Source of the DNA: Ferrovibrio sp. MS7
GTDB taxonomy: Bacteria > Pseudomonadota > Alphaproteobacteria > Ferrovibrionales > Ferrovibrionaceae
Assembly: GCF_038404985.1 (NCBI RefSeq)
Contig: NZ_JBBKBA010000003.1
Coordinates: 310,001 to 374,000 of the forward strand
Direction: 5' to 3'
DNA: 64,000 bases
Shown here: piece by piece, positions 1 through 7,571 of the stretch
Numbering within the stretch: position 1 is the stretch's first letter
How the letters are laid out: every line of letters starts with the position of its first letter
Program-made: the position numbers and the translations under genes
Notes under the pieces: model-generated
What the model saw: the letters and a program-made list of their open reading frames with translations, nothing else
What the model was told of the DNA's origin: nothing
Database searches by the model: none

Positions 1-1
1 C

Positions 2-205
2 GATCTTCCTGAGTATAAAGAAAGAAATGTTGATTGCGCTTTTATTAGGAAGCCCTATTGCGATGACCCTATGTATTTCTACCACCCAGCTACAAGGCCG
101 GGCTATCTTCAATATGTAATCGTTGGTGCTCTAGTGCCTGTCACAGCGCTTATCGCACTCATGGTCATAAGCTGGGTACTCTCCGGCTTTAGTCGGCGCT
201 TCTGA
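2..205 (+). CDS. C-terminal fragment of an unknown membrane-anchored protein
   Basis: An open frame enters from the left edge and stops at 203-205, so only the last 67 residues are visible and the start lies outside the window. The fragment has a polar, Cys- and Tyr-containing stretch, then one hydrophobic segment (about residues 39-57, VIVGALVPVTALIALMVIS), then a short basic tail ending SRRF. This suggests a C-terminally anchored membrane protein with a small cytoplasmic tail. No family is recognised. Codon use is AT-richer than in the core genes after 8 kb, as in the rest of this left-hand accessory region. Confidence 0.45.
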   Translation, partial: DLPEYKERNVDCAFIRKPYCDDPMYFYHPATRPGYLQYVIVGALVPVTALIALMVISWVLSGFSRRF

Positions 206-238
206 AAGACAATAACTAGCTCTAGATGGGCGCTCTAC

Positions 239-631
239 CTAATCCTCATAGCTATACTTAAAATCAGTAAGGTTAAGGTCTCTCGAAGTCAGCACTACGG
301 CGAATCGCTTGAACAACACAACGAACTCGCCGAGCGATAGCTCAAGCTCAACACGCTTAACCGGCAGCGGGCCACAATTAGCGCGGACCAAGCTCTCCAC
401 TGCATCTGCGTTCGATAGCTGGGTTATCGTCGCGCAAACGAACACGGAGCCAAGCTCTCCGCCATGGACCTCGCCCACCCACAAGTGTGCAGACAGGAGG
501 AATTCACCCTCATTCATTAGTCCGCGTTCTGTGAGCAGGTCGGAAAGGCTATTCTTATCAGCATCGTCAGCAGCTGCAGTGCCCTTCCAGTCGTTATATT
601 GAACGCTCGCGCGATAGATGTTCTCAACCAT
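239..631 (-). CDS. Hypothetical protein, 130 aa
   Basis: The frame could start at 655, but the ATG at 631 is preferred because a strong GGAGGGGG ribosome-binding site lies just upstream. The product is mixed alpha/beta in appearance, acidic, with a single Cys near the middle and no signal peptide or membrane segment. A hydrophobic strand-like part (HLWVGEVHGG, GSVFVCATI) precedes a C-terminal region that ends in acidic and aromatic residues. I do not recognise the family. It lies alone on the minus strand, facing the partial membrane-protein gene to its left, so the two are convergent. Confidence 0.5.
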   Translation of the reverse strand: MVENIYRASVQYNDWKGTAAADDADKNSLSDLLTERGLMNEGEFLLSAHLWVGEVHGGELGSVFVCATITQLSNADAVESLVRANCGPLPVKRVELELSLGEFVVLFKRFAVVLTSRDLNLTDFKYSYED

Positions 632-655
632 TGCCCCCTCCACAATCACATACAA

Positions 656-1022
656 AAACTCGTAATGACGCGAGAATTACACTTTGCACCATACCACGGC
701 GCCTGCCGTATTCCATCCACTAACCCAATTCCTATTGGTCCAGTAGAAGCCATCGATAGTCGTTGCTGTGCCATCTGTCCTGATATTCACGAAGCCCGCA
801 CCATCGTGTTGTGGCAATCACTCTGTTACGGGTTCTTAGTGAGGGTGTTGTGCAGATATGCAAGCACGATACCGCCGCTTTCCTTTCTGCGGATAACAAC
901 AACAAAGGTTTCGGACTCTGAGTATATATCTGTGGTTATGAGGCATACACGATGGACAAGCGATAACCGCTTGATCGGACTCGCCTTATCCAGTGTGCGT
1001 GGGTTCGGGCATCACCGGGGCA
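656..1022. other. Gap without a supported gene
   Basis: About 370 bases between two minus-strand hypothetical genes. A plus-strand frame of 150 codons crosses it (599-1051), but its protein is rich in His, Arg and Cys, has no domain-like pattern, and overlaps the 5' end of the gene on its left. I see no RNA gene, terminator or repeat. It may hold the promoter of the gene ending at 239. Confidence 0.4.
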
Positions 1023-1424
1023 TCACCACAGCGCATAGCCCCCAAGCGTGATGGTGGAAAACCGCCCCAAGCGGTCGATATCATATAACGCGCGTGCGCG
1101 AGGGAAGCACACCGGCAAGTGAGTGAAACCCGCAGCAACTGAGACGTAGGAGCGATGGAAGTTGTGTAGAACGGTGAAGGCATACTCGCCTTGCTCAGGC
1201 TGAACATGGATGGGCTCAAGCATCACACCGCTGACTAGGCCGCTTAGGAGCCGGATCGTCCTCGCCCTGTCCAGCCCGGCAAACCACGGCGGGCGTTGCG
1301 GTGGCCTGACTTGCCCAATCTCCATCAGATCGATTGGCAAATCATTCAATGGACTGTCGGCGGGGACTGCAGCCGGGAAGGCATTACGGTTGGGCTTTAA
1401 CCCGACAAGTCCAGCCGTTCCCAA
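1023..1424 (-). CDS. Small ParB/Srx-like domain protein
   Basis: A 133-residue protein whose second half resembles the N-terminal ParB/sulfiredoxin-like fold: a strand followed by EPIHVQPEQGEYAF, then VLHNFHRSYVSVAAGFTHLP. The last part corresponds to the family pattern of a His-Arg pair (here FHRSY) followed by Ala-x-Gly and Leu/Ile-Pro. Stand-alone proteins of this size and pattern are common orphan genes in alphaproteobacteria, and their biochemical role is not settled. The Met at residue 34 is an alternative start, but the preceding PIDLMEIG stretch looks like part of the domain, so the longer form is kept. No ParA-like partner is nearby, so I do not infer a partition role. Confidence 0.55.
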   Translation of the reverse strand: MGTAGLVGLKPNRNAFPAAVPADSPLNDLPIDLMEIGQVRPPQRPPWFAGLDRARTIRLLSGLVSGVMLEPIHVQPEQGEYAFTVLHNFHRSYVSVAAGFTHLPVCFPRARALYDIDRLGRFSTITLGGYALW

Positions 1425-1516
1425 TCAGTCGTTGCTAATTTCGAATTCTCGATCGTCGCTGAGCCTGCACTGCACATTCGCCCCATGTCTCAGACGCTGT
1501 TATGCACGCAACTGGC

Positions 1517-2602
1517 TCACTTCGAGACCTGCTTGGCCGCTTCCCGTTGCAGCCTCTTCTCATGTAGTCGGGTCAATCGGCGTTCAGTAGAAAGAAACGC
1601 TTCGCCGACTTTCTCACACAAATCTTGTAGCGCCCTTGCCATAACAATGTGCTCGGTAATAGGACGTTGCAAGATCAGGGCGGAGGTTATTTGAATTAGA
1701 CTTATCGCCATCGAATGGGCCGGATCGGTAAGCCCCCTGTTGCTGAGCCCAACAAGCATCACTTGCGCGTTCTCGCCCGCCATTCCTAGCAAAGTGTGAT
1801 GTGGCTTGAAGTTTCCATGGATGTATTGCGACGCCCACTTATAGCGCGGCCTCCAATGATCCATACCGTTGCATTCTTCGATGTCAGCGAAGTTCGGTTT
1901 ATCTTTCTTGATGACTGGCTTGCACCACCAGTAGTCACCCTTTACTTCGCCGGGGTAGGCATCCTGAACATGCTTAAATAACACCTCTATATGCTCAATC
2001 TCTTCCTTTGAGAATTCCCCAAGATTCGCCTTCTTGTGGTGCTTTTGGTGCTGGCGCATCGCGTAATAGTTCTGCACATGCACATTCAACAGGTAGCGCT
2101 TCGCCACCTCTTGATCGCTACCGAAGATGCAGGCCCCCACTACCGACAACTCATGAAGACTCCTCCATCTTGAAAACGCTCCATCGGCAAGCCCACTCTC
2201 TAGCAAGCACAAGATTTCATTAGCGATCAAAATGGATCGCGCGTGCAAACCCACCATAGCTTCAAATTTATAGTCAGTTGAATCGAATGCTTGCTGCCGA
2301 TACTTGTTGTTAAAACTCGACCCCACGTCTTCGGCGTAGATGACCAGTGCCTTTAATAGCTTGAACGGCTTTCCCCAATGACGTTTATGTCTTGTCAGAA
2401 AGCCTCGGTCTTCACGCTCCCGCTTCGAAACATACTTTGGAATATTTTTGTATATCTCTTCATAAACTGTGACCGTCATTTCGTGCAAAATATCTTCGAC
2501 AGCCATTCGCGCTTGAAGCGTCGTGATCTTGCCTTCCGCGACAAGCTGGTCTAGCTGTTCCGTGACAGATTCCAGAATGTCTTCTGGTTGCGGTTCCGTC
2601 AT
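1517..2602 (-). CDS. DUF5677-like protein, last gene of the five-gene accessory operon
   Basis: 361 residues, predicted soluble and largely helical. The central part (about residues 115-175) has the pattern LHARSILIANEILCLLESG then RWRSLHELSVV, which I associate with DUF5677-type proteins of unknown function. The C-terminus is strongly charged and helical (about 330-361). There is no signal peptide or TM segment. The gene overlaps the upstream gene by four bases (shared ATGA at 2599-2602), indicating translational coupling with the deoxyribosyltransferase-like protein. Codon use is less GC-rich than in core genes. The DUF assignment is from memory of the motif, not a search; the real activity is unknown. 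Confidence 0.6.
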   Translation of the reverse strand: MTEPQPEDILESVTEQLDQLVAEGKITTLQARMAVEDILHEMTVTVYEEIYKNIPKYVSKREREDRGFLTRHKRHWGKPFKLLKALVIYAEDVGSSFNNKYRQQAFDSTDYKFEAMVGLHARSILIANEILCLLESGLADGAFSRWRSLHELSVVGACIFGSDQEVAKRYLLNVHVQNYYAMRQHQKHHKKANLGEFSKEEIEHIEVLFKHVQDAYPGEVKGDYWWCKPVIKKDKPNFADIEECNGMDHWRPRYKWASQYIHGNFKPHHTLLGMAGENAQVMLVGLSNRGLTDPAHSMAISLIQITSALILQRPITEHIVMARALQDLCEKVGEAFLSTERRLTRLHEKRLQREAAKQVSK

Positions 2603-3510
2603 CTCACGGGGCCCCGCCCCACAACTGCCTCGACCCGACGAGAAAGCTTTGCGCGTAGGTCAGCAGGCGCTTGCCACGATATGGTGTTGTACTGGCGTAT
2701 ATCGAAATGGAGGTCGCCCATTGCATCTTCGCGGCAGGTCCAGATCACCGGCAGGCCGAGGCCCATGGCGAAGCCGGATTCGAAGTAGACCCCTCCCCTA
2801 TGCCCCGTAAAATCCGCAACGACAAACTTTGACCGACGAATCTGCATAATAATCTCATCGTCGATCTTATTGACGTGCTCCTTCTGATCGACGCGAAATG
2901 CTCGATAGCCAGCATCCAGAAGCGCGGGCGCGATCCCAGCCGTGAACGCCTCTGCTACGGCATCACCGAACCACATTGCGACAAAACCTTGATCGGAGGC
3001 TGGTACCTTCGCCCTCAATTCTTCAACGCGGGAAAACCCTTTCGGCGTTACCCCAATCGTCGTGTCTAATAAGGTCCCACCGGCTTGGATTGTGACAAAA
3101 CCTTCTTCGCTAAGGAAATTCAGTAAGTATCGAACCTCCCGCTCCCTTCCAGTGAATGCCTTCCGTTGAAAGTACAGCGTGTTTGGTGATATTTTCTGGT
3201 CTATCGTCTTTATCGCCGCTGCGAATGCCATCAATAAATTGTTGGCTCGCTCCTGTACGCTCGGCACCGGAAACGCTTCAATTTGATTCAAAAGCTCGCC
3301 GCTTATGGTGACCGGCATACCTCTGTCCGACTGCCACCTGAGCCAACAACTTAGCTTTATCTTCTCATCATCGTTTAGGCGCAGTATTGTATTCGCCAGC
3401 GGCAGAAAGAACTGGTAATTCCCACAGCCTTCGCATTCGAAATGCATGTTCGTGTGACGGTGATCTACCGATGCAGGTTTCGCGCAGAGCGGACAATTCC
3501 CTACAGTCAT
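2599..3510 (-). CDS. Zinc ribbon plus nucleoside 2-deoxyribosyltransferase-like protein
   Basis: 303 residues. The N-terminus carries two knuckles, CPLC at about residues 6-9 and CEGC at about 26-29, consistent with a zinc ribbon. A helical linker and a winged-helix-like part follow (about 130-170, ending TPKGFSRVEEL). The C-terminal domain (about 175-285) starts with FVAMWF and contains HVNKIDDEIIMQIRRSKFVV, ADFTGHRGGVYFESGFAMG and PVIWTCRED. These match the nucleoside 2-deoxyribosyltransferase-like fold, in which the Glu of YFESGFA is the expected catalytic residue. Such domains cleave N-glycosidic bonds in nucleosides or nucleotides; the substrate here is unknown. It is translationally coupled to the DUF5677-like gene and ten bases downstream of the membrane-protein gene. 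Confidence 0.75.
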   Translation of the reverse strand: MTVGNCPLCAKPASVDHRHTNMHFECEGCGNYQFFLPLANTILRLNDDEKIKLSCWLRWQSDRGMPVTISGELLNQIEAFPVPSVQERANNLLMAFAAAIKTIDQKISPNTLYFQRKAFTGREREVRYLLNFLSEEGFVTIQAGGTLLDTTIGVTPKGFSRVEELRAKVPASDQGFVAMWFGDAVAEAFTAGIAPALLDAGYRAFRVDQKEHVNKIDDEIIMQIRRSKFVVADFTGHRGGVYFESGFAMGLGLPVIWTCREDAMGDLHFDIRQYNTISWQAPADLRAKLSRRVEAVVGRGPVR

Positions 3511-3520
3511 AATGCCCCCG

Positions 3521-4288
3521 TCACATCGAAAATGGGTCTCGGGTTTCGAGCTTTACGTTGAGTTCGTCCAGCTCATTATTCATTTCATCGTCGGATGCCT
3601 TGCGAAGCGCCCAGTGTTTAGGATTGAACGATCTAGCCCGCTCTTCTTCAAAGTCTCCGTCTTGGTCGAGCAGTTGGCTGCATTTGCGACCTCCCCCAGC
3701 AAGCCGCATCAAGAAGTCGCACATCTTTTTCTTATTGCGAGTCAGAATTTCTATAGCCACCACCTCGGTCATGCAGTCCGCTTTCACCCCGGCAAGGATT
3801 TTGTCCTCCACCTCGTAGTAGAACTCAATCTTCTCAGGAAGGATCAGTGTGAATGCACGCAGAGCAATTAAACTATCAGCAACTCGTGGCTTAATGTCGG
3901 TGATCCGGGCGAGATTTGCATTGAGCACACCGGCCTGAAAATGATTAAGCAACCGTTTTTCAGTCGCGCCATACCGGCTTTCGGCAGCTTCGTTCTTCCA
4001 CCATTGAGCTTCGTCGTATGCGGTTCCATATAGGCTGCTGATTTCAGTCCACAGTGCTTGCCGAAAGTTTCGCTTAGCCTTCTCGGCTTCGCTCACCTTC
4101 TGCCAATATGTCAGTAGCCAAATGAACGCCGATGACCCGACCGCCAACGATGAGCCCACCATAGCGCCTATCAGCGTTGAGTTTGCATTTTTTAGGAGTT
4201 CGCCGCCGAAATTGAGCAATGCCCATACGCCAATGTAGGGCAGCAGTAGCGCGCTGATAGCAACTGACAGAATCAGATTTGTCCGCAT
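3521..4288 (-). CDS. Two-TM membrane protein of unknown family, third gene of the accessory operon
   Basis: 255 residues from the ATG at 4288, chosen over the upstream ATG at 4303 because a GTAGGGA ribosome-binding site lies five bases before it. Two hydrophobic helices occupy about residues 3-28 (LILSVAISALLLPYIGVWAL) and 40-62 (GAMVGSSLAVGSSAFIWLL). A long, mostly helical cytoplasmic domain of about 190 residues follows and ends acidic. The layout of an N-terminal hairpin in the membrane and a soluble C-terminal domain resembles membrane effectors of conflict systems, but I cannot assign it to a named family. It is 27 bases downstream of the HEPN/zinc gene and ten bases upstream of the deoxyribosyltransferase-like gene, so it is clearly in the same operon. 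Confidence 0.6.
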   Translation of the reverse strand: MRTNLILSVAISALLLPYIGVWALLNFGGELLKNANSTLIGAMVGSSLAVGSSAFIWLLTYWQKVSEAEKAKRNFRQALWTEISSLYGTAYDEAQWWKNEAAESRYGATEKRLLNHFQAGVLNANLARITDIKPRVADSLIALRAFTLILPEKIEFYYEVEDKILAGVKADCMTEVVAIEILTRNKKKMCDFLMRLAGGGRKCSQLLDQDGDFEEERARSFNPKHWALRKASDDEMNNELDELNVKLETRDPFSM

Positions 4289-4315
4289 TGTCCCTACCCC
4301 CATGGACTTTGTCGA

Positions 4316-5422
4316 TTAATCTCTATCCCACCCAGCTTTACCATCGCAGAATTCACAGCCGGTATAGCTACTACCCTCTAGATCACCGCCACCCATTTGC
4401 ATTTCATTGCACCAGCCACAGGTGGCGATTGTCGGTTCTACACTCAGACATTCGGTGCAGACATAAACCTCTTTATGCTTCACCACGGTATCTACACCGA
4501 TACAGTAAACGCAGTTCTTAGCACCGGTCGTCATTTCATGATCAACGTCTTCCGTATTGAGGGCATCGGCGATCTCAGAGCTGGTCAGCGTATGCCCACA
4601 TGATTTGCATATGCCCTGTGTTCCGTGGTCGGCCTCCATTCGTATTGTGCTGCCACATCCTACGGTCGAGCATTTGAATTCGACATAGCGCTGGTGCAGC
4701 CCGCACACTTGGCAATCAAGGTCGAGGATCATATCAGTTACGCTCGACTCCTTCGAAGCCACGAACTGACAACCACCGCACTCCTCGTACTTGATGCCTT
4801 TCTTCTGATCGTTTTGTATTTCCGGCAATTCGCTGTCATACACCGCCTTTAGATACTGCCAATTCTGGCGCATCAATTTGTCAACGGCAGTGATCTCTAC
4901 CCCGTACTTGGAGAACGGCTTCCCCCAACTCTTCAGCAGTCGTTCGAGGTGGTACCAGCCCAAGCACTGTTCCTTGATAACTGCTTCGATCTCTGATGGC
5001 TTTGCCCTCTTGGTTGCCGCCTCGTGGTAGAAATGAATGACACGGTTCCTGTTCTCGGCAATCGACTTAAATGCTGCCTTAGCATCGTCCGGAATATTCT
5101 CGCCACATACATTTCGGAGGCGAAGGATCGCATCATCTGTTCCAACCGTCTTCGACTTACCTTCGTAGAAATCTCGTTGTATCGCTTTTGATGGGTGCTC
5201 AACCACCAGCGTCCAATGCTCTTTCATCAATCTTGCTTTGAACATCAGCTCGATTGCAGTGGCGAAATTGATGATCGAGTATTTCGGGTGTGTTTCTATT
5301 TCTTTCGCGGCCCGATCAAGGAAGTCCAACGCGCTTTCCACGAGTCGTCGAATTGGCTTCTCGCTTCCGCCTTTAGCTTCGGCGGTCATGTTTCCCGCGA
5401 ACAAATCTTTCTGTCGGCTCAT
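4316..5422 (-). CDS. HEPN-type domain fused to a multi-zinc-ribbon C-terminus
   Basis: 368 residues. The N-terminal half (about 25-170) is helical with PKYSIINFATAIELMFKARL and later AENRNRVIHFYHE. The RNRVIH stretch fits the Rx4-6H signature of HEPN domains, many of which are RNases. The C-terminal half holds about eight Cys-x2-3-Cys pairs: CGGC, CQVC, CSTVGC, CKSC, CVYC, CTEC, CGWC and CEFC. That is enough for about four zinc ribbons in tandem. The start at 5422 has an AGGA ribosome-binding site. Known family facts support RNA cleavage or RNA binding as a possible role; that it acts in defence is inference. It is the second gene of the operon. Confidence 0.7.
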   Translation of the reverse strand: MSRQKDLFAGNMTAEAKGGSEKPIRRLVESALDFLDRAAKEIETHPKYSIINFATAIELMFKARLMKEHWTLVVEHPSKAIQRDFYEGKSKTVGTDDAILRLRNVCGENIPDDAKAAFKSIAENRNRVIHFYHEAATKRAKPSEIEAVIKEQCLGWYHLERLLKSWGKPFSKYGVEITAVDKLMRQNWQYLKAVYDSELPEIQNDQKKGIKYEECGGCQFVASKESSVTDMILDLDCQVCGLHQRYVEFKCSTVGCGSTIRMEADHGTQGICKSCGHTLTSSEIADALNTEDVDHEMTTGAKNCVYCIGVDTVVKHKEVYVCTECLSVEPTIATCGWCNEMQMGGGDLEGSSYTGCEFCDGKAGWDRD

Positions 5423-5469
5423 GATTATTCCTTTGGGCCCTGCATCGTAATGCGGAGCGTCGTATCGTG

Positions 5470-5967
5470 TTATTTCATCGGCTTCTGCTTCTTAATGCGA
5501 CTTGGCCTCGTCCCGAGTGTGACGTTGATCACTTGCGTTGAATGCCAAAATTTTTGTGCTGGCGTGTACTTCAGGTCTTTGCTGGAAAACTCAGTCGACA
5601 ATTTCGAACACAACTTCACCACTGCCGGTTCATCGAACGAGCAATCGGGCTTATGTGCGAACTCGTTTCTGATCTTCGCTAATGTCTTTATCTCTTCGTA
5701 TTCGCACTTGCTGATGAATCCTAGCGCGTAACACATACGCGCACGCGCAACCAACGGGCCTAGTGCGCCGTCAATCCCAACAATCTTCTGAGATTCTTCT
5801 GCATCGATTAAGTGCGCCAGCACCATCTGGCGTAATGTTTCATCAATGCTTGCAATTATGACCAGGACTTTTCCCCGGTCCGATTCATTGTCCATGTAAT
5901 TATACACGCCGAACGTTCGCTTTACGTCCGGATGAGATATATCGAACACCACTGGCTTCTTTGTCAT
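5470..5967 (-). CDS. MltR-like / HEPN-like helical protein, first gene of the accessory operon
   Basis: 165 residues, helical, soluble. The middle part, RGKVLVIIASIDETLRQMV, then PLVARARMCYALGFISKCEY and KIRNEFAH, is the pattern of the MltR family, named after the E. coli mannitol operon repressor. The RNEFAH stretch also matches the Rx4H signature of HEPN folds. No mannitol genes are nearby, so a role in mannitol control is not supported. It sits 47 bases upstream of the HEPN/zinc gene and is probably the first gene of the five-gene transcript. The Lys/Arg-rich tail (RPSRIKKQKPMK) could contact nucleic acid. Confidence 0.65.
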   Translation of the reverse strand: MTKKPVVFDISHPDVKRTFGVYNYMDNESDRGKVLVIIASIDETLRQMVLAHLIDAEESQKIVGIDGALGPLVARARMCYALGFISKCEYEEIKTLAKIRNEFAHKPDCSFDEPAVVKLCSKLSTEFSSKDLKYTPAQKFWHSTQVINVTLGTRPSRIKKQKPMK

Positions 5968-6074
5968 GCTGCGATCCGTTCTATTAAATCAGTGTGGTCT
6001 TTCTTGACGTTTCCCACATTGCGGCTCACTGGTAATGCTTCCATAAGATCGGGATCGTAAGGCTGAAATAGCGG

Positions 6075-6644
6075 TTACGGATCACCCTCGACTTCATCGA
6101 GCCACGCCTCCCAATCCTGTTCGTCTGAAATCACCGGCATCCGATCATGGATCGTTGCCATCAGCGAATTCGCCGTCGTGGTGAGGATTGAGAATGTCTT
6201 GTACCACCCGCTGTAGCCACTCTCTGGTGAATCCTTCCAGCCTTCCCAGATCACGGCTATCATCATCGGGGCTTGATCCTGGCTGCGGATTAGTAGGGGC
6301 CGTTTCACCTTCCCCTCTGCTCGCCACTCGTAGAACAAATCGACAGGCAGCAGTCCGCGACGCTTCTTGAATGCTACCCTGTAACTGGGCAGCGTCGCCA
6401 CAGTCTCCGACTTGGCGTCGATCATGTTCGCCTGCTTCTGCTTGTCAGGCATGAAGCTAGGCACAAGGCCGAAGTGGAGCAGGTCAAGGCTGCCCTCCCC
6501 CGTTTCGGGATTTACCCGACACACCACCGCCTGCTGGATCGGGCAGAGATTATAACGCGGACCTGTGTTGGGCAGCCGCCACCGCACGCCTAGGGGTTCG
6601 GCGTAGCGGGCCACCTCACTGGTCTGTCCTATCCGTCCACACAT
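6075..6644 (-). CDS. SRAP (HMCES/YedK)-type protein, short C-terminus
   Basis: 189 residues starting Met-Cys-Gly-Arg, as in SRAP proteins whose Cys2, freed by Met removal, crosslinks to abasic sites in single-stranded DNA. Other family marks are present: RYNLCP near residue 30, FYEWR near 104 with the conserved Glu, and the His of HDRMPVI near 166. The usual MRWGLIPSW segment is changed to LHFGLVPSF. The protein ends about 20 residues after HDRMP, whereas typical members continue for 40-50 more, so the C-terminus is truncated or of a short subfamily. These genes are common in phages and islands as well as in cores. Confidence 0.85.
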   Translation of the reverse strand: MCGRIGQTSEVARYAEPLGVRWRLPNTGPRYNLCPIQQAVVCRVNPETGEGSLDLLHFGLVPSFMPDKQKQANMIDAKSETVATLPSYRVAFKKRRGLLPVDLFYEWRAEGKVKRPLLIRSQDQAPMMIAVIWEGWKDSPESGYSGWYKTFSILTTTANSLMATIHDRMPVISDEQDWEAWLDEVEGDP

Positions 6645-6730
6645 TGACCGATGCCATCTCTTTCAAGCACCCGGACTATATTTGGAGAGCAGCCGCCCGG
6701 CTGCAAGTTCAACGCATACGGAATCCCATC

Positions 6731-7012
6731 ATGGCCGACAACCTTTCCCCCAGAACCGTTCGCCGCTTCGGTCGCTATCGCGGCTACATCCTCGTCGAAT
6801 ACGAAGACGGCTCTATCTCGATCTGCTCCCCATCTGGCGTCCGACTTGCCGTCCGGTTCGGCATGGGGAAAGCTCTCGCCTTGATCGACCATTGGTGGGA
6901 TAACGACGCCCATCCCCGGCCCGAAGACCAGCCCGACCCCGAGCCGATGCCGCCCGGAGAGTGGGAGCTAGAATGGGATGATCCCGTCCCGGTGTCTCGG
7001 CCCCGGCTATGA
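6731..7012 (+). CDS. Small hypothetical protein, 93 aa
   Basis: The ATG at 6731 is chosen because the conserved-looking part begins there. A longer frame from 6644 would overlap the start of the divergent SRAP gene. The protein opens with a basic helix (RTVRRFGRYR), then a strand pattern (GYILVEYEDGSISI) and an amphipathic segment around ALIDHWWD, and ends in a Pro/Glu-rich acidic tail. It has no signal peptide or membrane segment. I do not recognise the family. The size, the divergence from an SRAP gene and the lower GC fit mobile-element cargo. Confidence 0.5.
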   Translation: MADNLSPRTVRRFGRYRGYILVEYEDGSISICSPSGVRLAVRFGMGKALALIDHWWDNDAHPRPEDQPDPEPMPPGEWELEWDDPVPVSRPRL

Positions 7013-7086
7013 AAAGATGTGCGTAACCCCGTATCCGGCTCAGAACCCGTATCGACTCATGCTCCCTTTATATTCTTGTTGGGAAT

Positions 7087-7341
7087 ATGATCAATATTAT
7101 GAGAGCTCTAGTGGAGTGCATCCGGTTTTGGATCGGTTTGCAAGCCATCCGCGACCAGTGCGGTGGTCGCTGGGAGGTGGACCTGAGACGGGCCGTCCGG
7201 GCTCCGGGTGCAGCGGCCAGGCAGGAGGACATTCACGACAGGGCACGGTGCCCGATGTGCCCCTCCGGCCGTGCGCTCGCCAGCGATCCAGTCATCAACA
7301 AGCCGAAGCCGAACAAGCTGATCTGCTTCAGCCACGCATGA
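7087..7341 (+). CDS. Possible small protein with a CPMC knuckle, 84 aa
   Basis: The frame encodes a hydrophobic-basic N-terminus (MRALVECIRFWIGLQAIR) and a Cys-Pro-x-Cys-Pro stretch near residues 55-59 that could bind metal, with GC-rich third positions through the middle. Its stop overlaps the ATG of the next small gene by four bases (7338-7341), a coupling that argues for it being real. I see no domain I can name. The evidence is weak: short length, no strong ribosome-binding site and an overlapping long frame on the same strand. Confidence 0.3.
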   Translation: MINIMRALVECIRFWIGLQAIRDQCGGRWEVDLRRAVRAPGAAARQEDIHDRARCPMCPSGRALASDPVINKPKPNKLICFSHA

Positions 7342-7571
7342 AAGGAAGTTCAAGACAGCGAGCCCCCCAACGCATGACCCGATACCAAGGCCGTCCCACT
7401 CAGCACCAGCTTGAGCACCGCTTCCCCAAAATCGTGGAGATCGTGATTCCCCCGTTAGGCCCCGGGCTCCGGGTAATGCTGACCCACAATTGGCTACGAC
7501 TGCACGCTGGCGAATATGCCAACTTGTCACGCAGCGACCGTGCCACGTTCGGCGGTGGTCGGGATAGGTAG
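7338..7571 (+). CDS. Small hypothetical protein, 77 aa
   Basis: The core RFPKIVEIVIPPLGPGLR followed by a helical segment resembles small orphan proteins I associate with alphaproteobacterial phage-like regions, which carry a strand pattern ending in Val-Pro-Pro-Gly. The first possible ATG is at 7338, coupled to the upstream frame. A second at 7374 would give a 65-residue protein that begins with the recognisable part. Function unknown; no catalytic motif, signal peptide or TM segment. Confidence 0.4.
   Translation: MKGSSRQRAPQRMTRYQGRPTQHQLEHRFPKIVEIVIPPLGPGLRVMLTHNWLRLHAGEYANLSRSDRATFGGGRDR

Noticed and set aside
599-1051. 150-codon plus-strand frame in the left accessory region
   Set aside because: Unnatural composition (many His, Arg, Cys), no domain pattern, and overlap with a better-supported minus-strand gene that has a strong ribosome-binding site.
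1023-1424. Chromosome-partition role for the ParB-like small protein
   Set aside because: It lacks the helix-turn-helix and dimer domains of ParB and has no ParA partner; only the small Srx-like fold is suggested.
5470-5967. Mannitol operon repressor role for the MltR-like protein
   Set aside because: No mannitol transport or dehydrogenase genes are nearby, and the context is an accessory operon with HEPN-type proteins.
6629-6913. 94-codon minus-strand frame opposite the 93-aa gene
   Set aside because: The plus-strand frame has a more protein-like pattern and a plausible start; the minus frame would overlap the start of the SRAP gene.
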